Below, in pieces: positions 8,490 through 16,596 of a stretch of 64,000 bases of DNA (position 1 is its first letter; every line of letters begins with the position of its first letter). The translations under genes and the position numbers were made by a program. A model generated the notes under the pieces. It was given only the letters and a program-made list of their open reading frames with translations. It did not search any database and was not told the origin of the DNA. Source of the DNA: Actinomycetes bacterium (lineage in GTDB: Bacteria; Actinomycetota; CALGFH01); assembly GCA_036000965.1 (NCBI GenBank), contig DASYUT010000140.1, positions 1-64,000 of the forward strand, written 5' to 3'.

Positions 8490-9163
8490 GACGCAAGCCC
8501 GCGCAGTTCGGCGGCGACGGCATCCCGCAGCCCGTCCAGGTCCACCCCGAGCGCCTCCAGCAGCGGCCCCGCCGCGCCCCGGTAGTCGCCCGGCAGGCCG
8601 ACGTGCGCGGTGATCCGCCGGTGCCGCCGGGACCCCTTTGTGCCGCCCGCCGGCTGGCGAGCATCCTCCAGCACCCCAAGCAGCACATGCTCGGGGCCGA
8701 CCTCGCCGTGGCCGAGCGCGCTCGCCTGCTCGCTGGCCAGCTGCAGGGCGCGCTTGGCGAAAAACGGCGGGCCACACAGCGGCGTCCACACCACCCTCCC
8801 GCCCCGCCAACCCCGCCGGCGCGTCACCCGCCAGGTCGCCTCCCCGACCGCCCGGAAGCCGAACGTCTCCTCGGTGTTGCGACGGACCGTGTCCAGGTCG
8901 ATCCCCAGCATCCCCAGCAGCTCGGCGTCGCTCGGCCGGGGAGCTGGCACCACCGCCCGCCCTGCCAGATCGAGCAGCTCGGCACGCGCCGCCGCCAACT
9001 CCACCCCAGAGGCCCGCAGCACCCGCGAAGCCCCGCTCTGGCCCTCGGCGAGCACCCCGAGCAGGACGTGCTCCGGGCCGAGATAGCGGTGGCCGAGCCG
9101 CTCAGCCTCGTCCCGGGCAAGGTCGAGGACCAGATGGGCCTGCTCGGTGAACCGCTCGAACAC
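8486..9163 (-). CDS. Clp N-terminal domain protein, copy 1
   Basis: 225 residues holding two Clp-N repeats and no AAA+ ATPase. The first repeat starts at residue 1 (MFERFTEQAHLVLDLARDEA, then LGPEHVLLGVLAEG); the second lies at about 140-222 (ASEQASALGHGEVGPEHVLL and a degenerate end). Clp-N domains bind substrates or adaptors for ClpC/ClpB unfoldases, so free-standing ones are thought to be adaptors or decoys; here that is inference. A Pro/Arg-rich linker joins the repeats. It is a close paralogue of the next gene upstream and overlaps the miniprotein gene downstream. Confidence 0.85.
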   Translation of the reverse strand: MFERFTEQAHLVLDLARDEAERLGHRYLGPEHVLLGVLAEGQSGASRVLRASGVELAAARAELLDLAGRAVVPAPRPSDAELLGMLGIDLDTVRRNTEETFGFRAVGEATWRVTRRRGWRGGRVVWTPLCGPPFFAKRALQLASEQASALGHGEVGPEHVLLGVLEDARQPAGGTKGSRRHRRITAHVGLPGDYRGAAGPLLEALGVDLDGLRDAVAAELRGLAS

Positions 9164-9213
9164 CTCGCGCTACCTCCGGAATCCTCCATGACGTACCGCT
9201 TCGCAACACCGGC

Positions 9214-9888
9214 TCACGGCACGGCCGCCTGAAGCTCGGTCACCAGGGCCTCACGCAGCTCGTCCAGGTCCACCCCGAACGCCTCGAGCAGGGGTCCGGC
9301 CGCGCCACGGTAGCCGTTGGGAAGGCCGACGGAGGCGTGCAGCTGCCGCACCCAGCGGTTCTTCATGCACCTCGGCCAGGACGTCTGGATGTCCTTCACC
9401 ACCCCAAGCAGCAGCAGCTCCGGGCCGACCTCAGCGTAGCCGAGCACCTCGGCCTGCTCGCTGGCGAAGTACTGCGCGCGCCAGGCGAAGCATGGTGGGT
9501 CGCGCAGCGGCGTCCGCGGCACCCGCCCAACCCCACCGCGTCGCCGGCGAACAGCCTCCCGTATCGCCCACCCCACGGCCTTGCGGCCGAAGGCCTGCTC
9601 GGTGGTGCGACGGATCGCCTCCAGGTCGATGCCGAGCGTGCCCAGCAGCTCGGCGTCGCTTGGCCGCGGGCCGGGCACCACCCCCCGTTCCGCCAGGCGG
9701 CCCAGCGCGGCTCTCGCGGCCTGCAGGTCCACGCCACGGGCCCGCAGGACCCGGGCGGCCCCGCCGCCGCCGTCGCGGAGCAGGCCCAGCAGGAGGTGCT
9801 CGGGACCCACATAGCAGTGGCCGACCAGGGCGGCCTCCTCCCGGGCCAGGTCCAGGACCCGGCCGACATGCTCGCTGCGCTGGACCAC
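9214..9888 (-). CDS. Clp N-terminal domain protein, copy 2
   Basis: Paralogue of the downstream gene (224 versus 225 residues, same two-repeat layout, shared RPSDAELLG.LGIDL and GYRGAAGPLLEA.GVDLDELR segments). The start is GTG 9888, set by a GGAGG ribosome site about 8 nt ahead; the frame remains open further upstream but that part overlaps the HTH gene. The second repeat keeps VGPELLLLGVV in place of the usual GPEHLLLGL, so one conserved His is lost there. It lies 5 nt after the HTH gene and 50 nt before copy 1, so the pair probably arose by tandem duplication. Confidence 0.85.
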   Translation of the reverse strand: MVQRSEHVGRVLDLAREEAALVGHCYVGPEHLLLGLLRDGGGGAARVLRARGVDLQAARAALGRLAERGVVPGPRPSDAELLGTLGIDLEAIRRTTEQAFGRKAVGWAIREAVRRRRGGVGRVPRTPLRDPPCFAWRAQYFASEQAEVLGYAEVGPELLLLGVVKDIQTSWPRCMKNRWVRQLHASVGLPNGYRGAAGPLLEAFGVDLDELREALVTELQAAVP

Positions 9889-9893
9889 GTGTC

Positions 9894-10136
9894 CTACCTC
9901 CGGAACCCGAACCGCCGGCCGGCGTACTTCTTGTGCACCGCCTGCTTGGTGACCCCGAGCCTGGCCGCGATCTGCTGCCACGACCAGCCCTCGGCGCGGG
10001 CGTTCTCGACCTGCAGGGCCTCCAGCACCTCCACCAGGCCGCGCAGGGCGGCGACCGCGGCCAGCCCAACCTCCGGGTCCTGGCTGCCGGTCGCCGCCGC
10101 CACCGCGGTCACCTCGCTCGGAGCCGCCTCACCCAT
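9894..10136 (-). CDS. HTH regulator of the Clp-N operon
   Basis: An 80-residue protein ending in a helix-turn-helix (WSWQQIAARLGVTKQAVHKK, about 50-70) followed by a basic tail (YAGRRFGFRR). A preceding helix (LRGLVEVLEALQVENARAEG) could dimerise. Proteins of this type are often found directly before Clp-N-domain genes in actinobacteria. It is the first gene of the operon; the 16-bp palindrome at 10140-10155 overlaps the -10 box only a few bases before its ATG, so autorepression is likely. Confidence 0.8.
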   Translation of the reverse strand: MGEAAPSEVTAVAAATGSQDPEVGLAAVAALRGLVEVLEALQVENARAEGWSWQQIAARLGVTKQAVHKKYAGRRFGFRR

Positions 10137-10139
10137 GAA

Positions 10140-10171
10140 GTCAATCTACATTGACCCCGCAGGCTCGTCAA
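10140..10171 (-). promoter_or_regulatory. operator and leaderless promoter of the HTH/Clp-N operon
   Basis: Read on the minus strand there is a TTGACG -35 (10171-10166), a 17-nt spacer and a TAGATT -10 (10148-10143). Only six bases separate the -10 from ATG 10136, so transcription should begin at or next to the start codon, giving a leaderless mRNA. The palindrome GTCAATGTAGATTGAC (16 bp, 6-bp arms, 10155-10140) covers the -10 box, a natural repressor site for the HTH product. Confidence 0.65.
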
Positions 10172-10455
10172 ATGCCGTTGACCCGCTCTCAGGGGTTACG
10201 GATCCAGCACACCCGCCTGGTGCTGGCGCGGCGGCAGCGACGCCGCTAGGGACGCTGATCCTTGCCCGGTCGTCGGCTCGGTCCAGCGGGCGCCTTGGCA
10301 CGGAACATCGTGTTGCATAAAGCCCTGAGCTGGGCGTTTGTCTCTCAGAGGGGGCGGTTCGATGCCCGGCTCGATAGTGTGTGGCATGCTCTGGACGTTA
10401 TGGATGAACCGGTTGTCGCTGGCCGTCTGTCGGGCGGCAAGCAGCGACCCGCCAT

Positions 10456-10478
10456 TGAGGGTGTCCGTGATGCTCCGC
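10456..10478 (+). repeat. left terminal inverted repeat, unit 1
   Basis: Begins ATTGAGGGTGTCCGTGATGC. It matches the end at 56985-57007 in 21 of 23 positions and the reverse complements of 12801-12823 and 59844-59865 in about 20. In unit 2 the repeat lies 1 nt after a transposase stop codon, which is where IS ends sit. Confidence 0.65.
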
Positions 10479-10532
10479 GCGTTCGGACGTTGACGGGGAC
10501 CAGCCCATCGGTAAGGTGCTCACGCTTGAACC

Positions 10533-10820
10533 CTCCAAGGACTGCGCGAGCTGCTTGAGGAGATGGCCAAACCGGCGAGGCGGTCGTGGTCGACGGGCTG
10601 GGCACCCGGGTGCAACGCGCCGCCGGGTGGGCCAACCACAAGGTGCTGTATGACGCCAAGCGCCACACCACACCGCCCAGGGGCTGGCGGTGTCGACGCT
10701 CTGGGCGTGCTGTGGTGGTGCGACGGGGCTGGCCGGGCAGCTGCCACGAGCACGACCTCGTGGCGCTGCGGGCTGGATCAGGCGCTGGACGCCGGAAGGG
10801 TCGTGGCGGGGGCGACGGCG
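10533..10820 (+). pseudogene. transposase remnant (DDE type), central part
   Basis: Fragments of one DDE transposase are spread over all three plus frames: LQGLRELLEEMAK, then GEAVVVDG..TRVQRAAGWANH and KVLYDAKRHT, then QGLAVSTLW, PGSCHEHDLVAL and GLDQALDAGRVVA. Adding a single A to the run at about 10568 restores MAKTGEAVVVDG, so there is at least one 1-nt deletion, and two or more further shifts. The N-terminal third and the C-terminal end are missing. The downstream oxidoreductase gene, on the other strand, ends inside this debris. The family (DDE_Tnp_4-like) is named from memory of motifs. Confidence 0.65.
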
Positions 10821-11467
10821 GAAAGGGCGACTGACCTGCCCACGTACTCGGATCCCTCCAGCGCCTGCACGAGGAACCGGCCGACGCAGCTGCGGGACAC
10901 CTTCATGCCGCGAAGCTCGCCAGTCGGCGAGGCGAACGGGAGACCCGCGTGCGGGTCGTCGGTCAGGTTGACCGGCTGGGCGATCACCCAGTCCAGACCG
11001 CTGGCGCGCACCGCACGCTCCTGGCGTTCGGTGTCGGCGATCTGCGGTCGCAGCACCAGCCGGAAGACCAGCCGTTGCAGCAGCGGAAGCTTGTCCCGGG
11101 TCGCCCCCACCCCGTAGGACGTCTGCGCCACCAGCTTGCCAACCCCGTGCTGGCGCATGGCCGTGATGACGTTGCGGGTGCCTCGGGACCGGACGTCCAT
11201 CGGCGTGCTCGTAGGGCCGAGCAACCGGATCCGAAGGGCGTTCTCGCTGATCCCAAGGGTGACGATGACCGCCTCCTGCCCGCGGACCACGCGGTCGACG
11301 TCGGCGGGGTCGGTTGCGTCCCCGTTGATCGCGCGCAGCTGGCCGGGCACCGCACCCAGCCTCGCAGCGTGCCGCGAGAACGCGGTCACCGCATGGCCCC
11401 GCAACAGCAGTTCGTCGACGGCGGCACGTCCCGAGCCGCCGGTTGCTCCAACAACCAGCACCTTCAT
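10778..11467 (-). CDS. NAD(P)-binding oxidoreductase (NmrA/SDR type)
   Basis: A 229-residue atypical short-chain dehydrogenase. The first strand has MKVLVVGATGGSGRAAVDEL (GATGxxG nucleotide motif, 7-13), then INGDATDPADVDRVV and the helix start SGLDWVIAQPVNLTD, as in NmrA-like and NAD(P)H-binding_10 proteins. The start ATG 11467 has an AGGGAG site 7 nt before it; the frame stays open for 275 more codons upstream but this overlaps the AraC gene. The last residues (VAPATTLPASSA) read into transposase debris, so the natural C-terminus may be lost. It diverges from the AraC gene, its probable regulator. Confidence 0.8.
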   Translation of the reverse strand: MKVLVVGATGGSGRAAVDELLLRGHAVTAFSRHAARLGAVPGQLRAINGDATDPADVDRVVRGQEAVIVTLGISENALRIRLLGPTSTPMDVRSRGTRNVITAMRQHGVGKLVAQTSYGVGATRDKLPLLQRLVFRLVLRPQIADTERQERAVRASGLDWVIAQPVNLTDDPHAGLPFASPTGELRGMKVSRSCVGRFLVQALEGSEYVGRSVALSAVAPATTLPASSA

Positions 11468-11608
11468 CGCTGTGCTCCCTCTGCCATGCGCCCCAGACGC
11501 CTGTCTTGTAGATTGCGTCCACGCTACCCAGCAGCCTTGGGACACGCTATGCTTGTGCGTCGCTCGTTTATGCTCATTCATCCATGAAGTTGGGACGATT
11601 GGTCTGGC

Positions 11609-12706
11609 ATGACGCACGACTATCCCTGGACGCCGGTCGACCCCCTCGGGGAGGCGCTGCACCTGCTGCGGATGACCGGGGCCTTCTACTGCCGGACGGA
11701 GGCAACCGCGCCCTGGGCGCTGGAGATGCCCGCCTTCGCCGACTGCCTGAGCTTCCACGTCGTCACCGCCGGTGGGTGCTGGCTCGGCGTTGACGGCGCC
11801 GACCCGCTGTACCTGCGAGCGGGGGACCTCGCGCTGGTGCCGCACGGCCGCGGCCACCGGCTGTTCAGCCAGCCGGGGGTCACGCCCGCCCGACGGGTCG
11901 ACCAACTCCCGCAGCAGCTGCTCAGCGAGCACTACTCGATCCTGCGCCACGGCGGTGGTGGGGCGCCGTCCACGCTGGTGTGCGGCATCGTCTCCTTCCA
12001 CGACCCCGCCGCGACCCAGCTCCTCAGACTCCTGCCGCCGGTGATCCACACCGATGGCGCCACCGCGCCCTCCAGGACCTGGATCGGCGACACCCTCAGC
12101 CTGATGGCTGCCGAGGTGCGCCAGTTGCGCCCTGGCGGTGAAGCGGTCATCACCCGCTTGGCCGACATCCTGGTCATCCAGGCGATCCGCGCCTGGATCG
12201 AAGGGGACCCGGCCGCGCGGACCGGCTGGCTCGGCGCGCTGCAAGACCAACAGATCGGCCAAGCGATCGTGGCCGTGCACCGTCACCCCGGGCATCCGTG
12301 GACCGTCGCTTCGCTGGCGAACGAGGCTGCGATGTCCCGCTCAGCGTTCGCGGCTCGGTTCACCCACTTGGTCGGTGAGCCTGCCGTGCAGTACGTCACC
12401 CGCTGGCGCATGCACGTCGCGTTGGCGCGCCTCCAGCAGGGCCGGACCACCATCCGCGAACTCGCCACGCTGTTCGGCTACCACTCGGAGGCGGCCTTCA
12501 GCCGTGCGTTCAAGCGGGTCATCGGTGTCTCCCCAGGCGCGGTCAGTCACCGATCCGAGCACCCTGCACTGGCCACAGCACAAACCCCCTCGATCGCGGC
12601 GGGCGCTGGCAACACCCATGAAGGAGCAACTGCGGGCGCCCCGGCCGTCGCGGTCGGTGAGGAACGTCACCCGGTCGGCGACCGTCCGCCCGCGCCCAGG
12701 CTGTGA
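11609..12706 (+). CDS. AraC-family regulator with N-terminal cupin
   Basis: 365 residues. The N-terminal cupin domain (about 15-200) has the AraC cupin_6 features PLYLRAGDLALVPHGRGHRL; the C-terminal double HTH (about 215-320) has WTVASLANEAAMSRSAFAAR and IRELATLFGYHSEAAFSRAF followed by GVSPGAV. The remaining 45 residues are unstructured. Regulators of this type usually control a nearby oxidoreductase gene; the divergent NAD(P)-binding oxidoreductase 141 nt away is the obvious target. The intergenic region has TATGCT boxes suited to divergent promoters, but I see no clear operator. Confidence 0.87.
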   Translation: MTHDYPWTPVDPLGEALHLLRMTGAFYCRTEATAPWALEMPAFADCLSFHVVTAGGCWLGVDGADPLYLRAGDLALVPHGRGHRLFSQPGVTPARRVDQLPQQLLSEHYSILRHGGGGAPSTLVCGIVSFHDPAATQLLRLLPPVIHTDGATAPSRTWIGDTLSLMAAEVRQLRPGGEAVITRLADILVIQAIRAWIEGDPAARTGWLGALQDQQIGQAIVAVHRHPGHPWTVASLANEAAMSRSAFAARFTHLVGEPAVQYVTRWRMHVALARLQQGRTTIRELATLFGYHSEAAFSRAFKRVIGVSPGAVSHRSEHPALATAQTPSIAAGAGNTHEGATAGAPAVAVGEERHPVGDRPPAPRL

Positions 12707-12800
12707 TGTCGCAGCCAAGCCTGCCCAAGGCCGGACCTCCTTGGCAGGCGTGACACCTTGCCTATGGTCCGCCTATCGTCCGGTCTCCTCATGCCAGGGC

Positions 12801-12823
12801 GCAGCATCACGGACACCCTAGAT
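12801..12823 (-). repeat. right terminal inverted repeat, unit 1
   Basis: Reverse complement of the left end at 10456-10478, with a perfect 17-base core (AGCATCACGGACACCCT on the plus strand) and 20 of 23 matches over the longer end. A GrpB-like coding fragment starts within two bases outside it, as if the element had inserted into that gene. Confidence 0.6.
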
Positions 12824-12824
12824 T

Positions 12825-12890
12825 GAGATCGTTTCCTACGATCCGGCATGGCCGCGGCTGTTCGCGGAGCTGGGACGCGCCCTCCTATCG
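12825..12890 (+). pseudogene. GrpB-like N-terminal scrap
   Basis: Codons from 12825 read EIVSYDPAWPRLFAELGRAL, which matches the conserved start of GrpB/UPF0157 proteins (IVPYDPAWPELFA). There is no start codon, because an in-frame TAG lies in the repeat end just before it, and the likeness ends after about 22 residues where the frame runs into the 3' end of the peptidase gene. So only a sliver of the gene remains between the mobile unit and the peptidase. Confidence 0.5.
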
Positions 12891-12903
12891 CTCTTGCGAC
12901 GGT

Positions 12904-13932
12904 TCAGAGGATCCCGCGGTCGGCAAAGGCCTTTGTGACGACCGCCGCCGCGGCGCTGCCATAAAGCTGCTGCGCGGCCGCAACCGTCCGGTTCGCGAGG
13001 TCCGGCATGGTCGTGCCAGGGAAGTCGAACGAGCCCTGGAGGATGATCGTGTCGGCTCTGACGTTGCCGAGCGCTTGGCGGATGTCCCACAGGGCGCGCG
13101 ACCAGATCTGGCCGTCGTGGTGCACCCTGCCGTTCAGGTCCTGCGGGTAGTGCAGGTCGGTGTCGACGCGCCGCAGGCAGTGCGGGACCGTGCTGGTGTA
13201 CGAGACCGAGTCCCAGTCGGCGACGCACGGCAGCGGCTCGCGCGCCGGGACGCCCAGCGCCTTGGAGACCACGTCCCCGACGGTCACCGCCCAGTAGTCG
13301 GCGAAGCCCTCGCTGATCGCCCCCGCCTGCTCGGAGCCGAAGACGAAGTTCTGCGAGAAATGGATGGCGTGCCCGTACTCGTGCAGGATCACCTCGGCGT
13401 CCTCGGCGTCGTCGACGCCGCCCTTGCCGAAGCGCAGCTCGTTCTTCGGGTGGTCGGTCGCGAACGAGTTGTCGAGCCCCCACTGGTTGATCCGGACCGC
13501 CTGGGGCTGGTTGTCGATCGGCCGCCGGGAGACGCCGAAGCCGAGCGTGTGGATGTACTTTTGCGCCTCGGTGATCCAGTAGTAGGCCATGACCTGCTCG
13601 AACTCGTCCTGGTGGCGGGTGTAGCGGAAGGTGTTCGTCGGCGAGTAGGCGGGATTGCCGGTCTCGCTGACGACGGTCGCGTAGTCGCCGCGCAGGAACC
13701 CGCTCCCGTCGAGGTTGGTGAGGGTGACGCCGTGGTAGGCGGCCGCCGGCACAGCCGCGTCGGCGTCCTTCTGGTCGGTCAGCGACTCGTCACCCAGCGA
13801 CTGGACGGGGTTGGGGACGAAGACGGAGCCGACGCCGGTACTGGTGCCCGGGCCCGGCTTGGCTGCCGTGGCGCTTGTTGCTGTCGCGACCACCAGCGCG
13901 GCCACGGCCAGGAGCAAGAACAGCTTCCGCAC
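12904..13932 (-). CDS. secreted zinc metallopeptidase (M4/M36-like)
   Basis: 342 residues starting at GTG 13932, preceded by GGGAGG. The start gives a clean Sec signal peptide (VRKLFLLLAVAALVVATATS ... ATA); a longer frame upstream would bury it. The zinc site is HEYGHAIHFSQ with the third ligand in GAISEGFADYWAV, about 30 residues on, the spacing of fungalysin/thermolysin-type enzymes. No N-terminal propeptide domain (FTP/PepSY) is seen between the signal and the catalytic part, so it is short for M36. Likely exported and active outside the cell. No operon partner is evident. Confidence 0.75.
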   Translation of the reverse strand: MRKLFLLLAVAALVVATATSATAAKPGPGTSTGVGSVFVPNPVQSLGDESLTDQKDADAAVPAAAYHGVTLTNLDGSGFLRGDYATVVSETGNPAYSPTNTFRYTRHQDEFEQVMAYYWITEAQKYIHTLGFGVSRRPIDNQPQAVRINQWGLDNSFATDHPKNELRFGKGGVDDAEDAEVILHEYGHAIHFSQNFVFGSEQAGAISEGFADYWAVTVGDVVSKALGVPAREPLPCVADWDSVSYTSTVPHCLRRVDTDLHYPQDLNGRVHHDGQIWSRALWDIRQALGNVRADTIILQGSFDFPGTTMPDLANRTVAAAQQLYGSAAAAVVTKAFADRGIL

Positions 13933-14159
13933 GACCCCGACCTCCCCGTTTGAGAACCGGACCGGTTCACCATAAGCCCGAGACGCCAGGAACGTCCACG
14001 CCTGGCCGGCCAGCGCTGAGGCGATCGCGTCTGCGGCAGGACGGTGCTCTTGCGCTGACCGACCGGCATTGCGAGGAGACATCCCACGGCTGGGCGACGC
14101 CAGGCAGGCATGGTCTCAACCCAGCCGCATCCGTCCGCTGGCCACATCCAGGCGCTGGC

Positions 14160-14879
14160 TCATCGCAGCGCTGCGCGGATCGCGGCGCCGAACGGCTTGG
14201 GCAGGGGGTCGCGGCAGTCCAGACGGCGGAAGTGGAGGTTGTAGCTCAAGACGGTGGCCGTCGCGTCATCGAGATGGAAGGCCAGGAAGACGTTGCCCCC
14301 GTCGGCGCAGGCCGTTGGCTTGCCGGCGGGGCTGCCAAGCAGCAGGTCGACCAGCCGGGCGACCTGCTTTCGGTCCTTGATCGCCGCGACCTGTCGGTTG
14401 TTGCCGTCGTTGACGCCGATCCAGCTGACCTTGCCGCCAAGGTCGAGCAGGTCAGCCCAGGTCCGGGCGCGGGGGTTGTCGGCGGCTTCGAACAGCACCA
14501 GCTTGCCGTCTCGCCGCGCCGCCAGGCGGAAGGTCGGCCGGTAGCCCTTGACCGCGTAGACAGGGGTGCCGGTGTCCAGGTAGGCGGCGTCGCCGTCCAG
14601 GCGCGTGCCCGGCCCTTCGATGATGTGGTCGGCGAGCTTGCAGCGCACCACGGCGACCTGGGCGCCGAGGTCGCTGTCGCGCAGCGCCCGCCCGGCCGCC
14701 GGCCTGATCCCAGCGTGGTAGGTGATCCCGCCGACACGGACGAAGTCGATGTAGTCGGCGGCACCCTGGGGGAGGAGCTTCCGCGACGAGGGGCAGCGCG
14801 CAGCGGACACGTCGCGCACGACCGAGCAGCCGCTCAGCAGCACCAGGGCAGTGACGGTGAGAACGATCGAGCGTCGCAT
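14160..14879 (-). CDS. predicted lipoprotein, unknown function
   Basis: 239 residues from ATG 14879, with a purine-rich ribosome site (GGGGAGGGGAG) immediately ahead. Residues 1-18 are a type II signal with lipobox LLSGC, so the mature protein should be anchored by Cys18. The rest is a soluble domain with strands such as DYIDFVRVGGITYHAG and GTPVYAVKGYRPTFRLAAR, and five later cysteines (PSS.. to LDCRDP). I do not recognise the family. It is alone on its strand, with 227 nt to the peptidase. Confidence 0.65.
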   Translation of the reverse strand: MRRSIVLTVTALVLLSGCSVVRDVSAARCPSSRKLLPQGAADYIDFVRVGGITYHAGIRPAAGRALRDSDLGAQVAVVRCKLADHIIEGPGTRLDGDAAYLDTGTPVYAVKGYRPTFRLAARRDGKLVLFEAADNPRARTWADLLDLGGKVSWIGVNDGNNRQVAAIKDRKQVARLVDLLLGSPAGKPTACADGGNVFLAFHLDDATATVLSYNLHFRRLDCRDPLPKPFGAAIRAALR

Positions 14880-15013
14880 CTCCCCTCCCCGGCTGCCGCT
14901 GTCGTTGTCTATCTGACCTCGGCAACCCTCGCCTGGTTCCCAAGATCGGCGACCTGGCACGCCGTCACTTCATCGTGCCATCCCTGGTGAGCGTCAACCG
15001 CCCAGCTCAGGGC

Positions 15014-15054
15014 GGTGGGTAACACCCTGGGGTGGGTAACACCCTGGTGGGTGT
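15014..15054. repeat. 17-bp tandem repeat and hairpin
   Basis: GGTGGGTAACACCCTGG occurs twice end to end (15014-15030, 15031-15047); the second copy continues into an ACACCC-tggt-GGGTGT hairpin (15039-15054). It lies downstream of the truncated ABC permease and could act as its terminator. Confidence 0.6.
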
Positions 15055-15133
15055 CGACGGTCAGACGGATGTGCGGCGGGCGTCGGTAGCGCCTGTCGCG
15101 GCTGTTCTTCTCAAACCTGCATGGTGTGGTCGG

Positions 15134-15664
15134 TCAGGTGACGGGGATGTCGCGCTGGCGGAGCCCGACCAGCCCGGCGGCGGCGAGCTCCACGCCGAAG
15201 GCCAACGATCCGGTGGCGGGCAGGTCCTGGCTGATCATGCTCAGCGCCACCAGCGCGGCGAGCACCAGGTTGGCGCCGAAGGTCGCGGCCAGCGCCGCCG
15301 CCAGGCCCGCGTGCCGGCCGACCACGGTGGCGCCGAGCAGCTCGCGGCGGCCGGTCTCCTCCTCGGTGCGGGTGTGCCGGATGACGGTAAGCAGGCCGAT
15401 CAGACCGACGACGACGGGGAGGAACCCTGCCCGCCATGCGACGAATTCGCCGAGGCTGGTGCCGGACAGGCGACCGTAGAGCGCGACGAATCCCGCGTTG
15501 TCGGCGTACTGCTGGCGTTCCGCGGCCGTGGGGAAGACCTCGCCGAGGGAGGCCGCGAAGCTGCTCAGGATGAGGCAGAAGAACACGATCCACAGCGCCA
15601 TCAGCAGCCGGTCTCGCCGCAGGATCAGGCGGACCAGCTTGCCGGAGCCCGTCAGGGTGCTCAT
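15134..15664 (-). pseudogene. ABC-2 exporter permease, C-terminal two-thirds lost
   Basis: The first 167 residues match the start of the large ABC-2 permeases that pair with drug/antibiotic-exporter ATPases in actinobacteria ([20 protein letters not shown], then VVGLIGLLTVIRHTRTEEET and GRRELLGATVVGRHAGLAAA). These proteins are usually about 530 residues with about twelve spans; here the frame leaves the family at GSLAFGVELAAAGLVG and stops ten residues later. Its ATG overlaps the ATPase stop (ATGA), so the operon was intact before the deletion. A transporter with only four or five spans is unlikely to work. Confidence 0.7.
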
Positions 15665-16596
15665 CGCGCCACCTCCGCGCGCCTGCCGTCCTGGGCGGTG
15701 TCGGCCGGCTGGCCAGTCCGGTAGTGGCGCAGAAACAGCTCCTCCAGGGTGGGCGGCTGGCTGACCAGGCTGCGCACGCCCACGCCGCTGAGGTGGCGCA
15801 GCGCCGCGTCGAGCGCGCCGGTGTCGACGTCGAAGCGCACGCGGCCGTCCTGCGTCTTCAGGTTGTGTACGCCGGGCAGGCCGGCCAGCCCGGTCGGCGG
15901 GCCGGCCAGCTCGGCGGTGATCGAGGTGCGGGTCAGGTGCCGCAGCTGGGTGAGGGTGCCGGTCTCCACCGTCCGACCCTCGCGGATGATGGTGACCCGC
16001 TCGCACAGCGCTTCCACCTCGGCCAGGATGTGGCTGGACAGCAGCACCGTCCGCCCGCGTGCGCGTTCCTCCTCGTTGATCCAGTCGCGGAAGGCGGCCT
16101 CCATCAGCGGGTCCAGGCCCGAGGTCGGCTCGTCCAGCAGCAGCAGCTCCACGTCGGAGGCCAGCGCGGCGACCAGGGCGACCTTCTGCCGGTTGCCCTT
16201 GGAGTACGCCCGGCCCTTCTTGCGTGGGTCCAGGTCGAAGCGCTCCAGCAGGGCGGCGCGGCGCCGCTTGTCCAGCCCGCCGCGCAGCCGGCCGAGCAGG
16301 TCGATCACCTCACCGCCGGACAGGCTGGGCCACAGGGTGACGTCGCCGGGGACGTAGGCCAGCCGGCGGTGCAGGGTGACCGCGTCGTGCCAGGGGTCGC
16401 CGCCCAGCAGCCGGGCCGTGCCGGCGCCGGCGCGCAGCAGGCCGAGCAGGATGCGGATCGTGGTGGTCTTGCCGGCCCCGTTGGGGCCGAGGAAGCCGTG
16501 CACCTCGCCGGTGCGTACGGTCAGGTCCAGCCCGTCCAGGGCGCGGGTGTGCCCGAACGTCTTGACCAGCGCCTCAGCGCGGATCGCCTCGGTCAT
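15661..16596 (-). CDS. ABC transporter ATPase (drug-exporter type)
   Basis: 311 residues. Walker [12 protein letters not shown] (about 37-47), signature [20 protein letters not shown], Walker [14 protein letters not shown] and the switch His in LLSSHILAE are all present, and a C-terminal extension of about 90 residues ends ELFLRHY, typical of DrrA-like ATPases. The start ATG 16596 overlaps the TetR stop by 4 nt. With the permease truncated, this ATPase has lost its natural partner in this locus. Confidence 0.88.
   Translation of the reverse strand: MTEAIRAEALVKTFGHTRALDGLDLTVRTGEVHGFLGPNGAGKTTTIRILLGLLRAGAGTARLLGGDPWHDAVTLHRRLAYVPGDVTLWPSLSGGEVIDLLGRLRGGLDKRRRAALLERFDLDPRKKGRAYSKGNRQKVALVAALASDVELLLLDEPTSGLDPLMEAAFRDWINEEERARGRTVLLSSHILAEVEALCERVTIIREGRTVETGTLTQLRHLTRTSITAELAGPPTGLAGLPGVHNLKTQDGRVRFDVDTGALDAALRHLSGVGVRSLVSQPPTLEELFLRHYRTGQPADTAQDGRRAEVAR

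Larger units (their letters stand above)
10456..12823. mobile_element. IS-like unit 1 with oxidoreductase/AraC cargo
   Basis: The unit is bounded by inverted repeats: AGGGTGTCCGTGATGCT at 10460-10476 and its exact reverse complement at 12803-12819, with 20 of 23 bases matching over the longer ends (10456-10478 and 12801-12823). Inside are transposase debris (next to the left end), an NAD(P)-binding oxidoreductase and an AraC regulator. A related pair of ends bounds the unit at 56985-59865. I infer an IS-derived element that lost its transposase and carries passenger genes, or two IS remnants that landed around them. Confidence 0.55.

Noticed and set aside
8281-8775. A 165-codon N-terminal extension of the ABC exporter
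   Set aside because: It overlaps the Clp-N and miniprotein genes in another frame and has no likeness to ABC transporters.
11468-12295. A 275-codon extension of the oxidoreductase
   Set aside because: It is antisense to the AraC gene, and the GATGGSG motif with its ribosome site fixes the real start.
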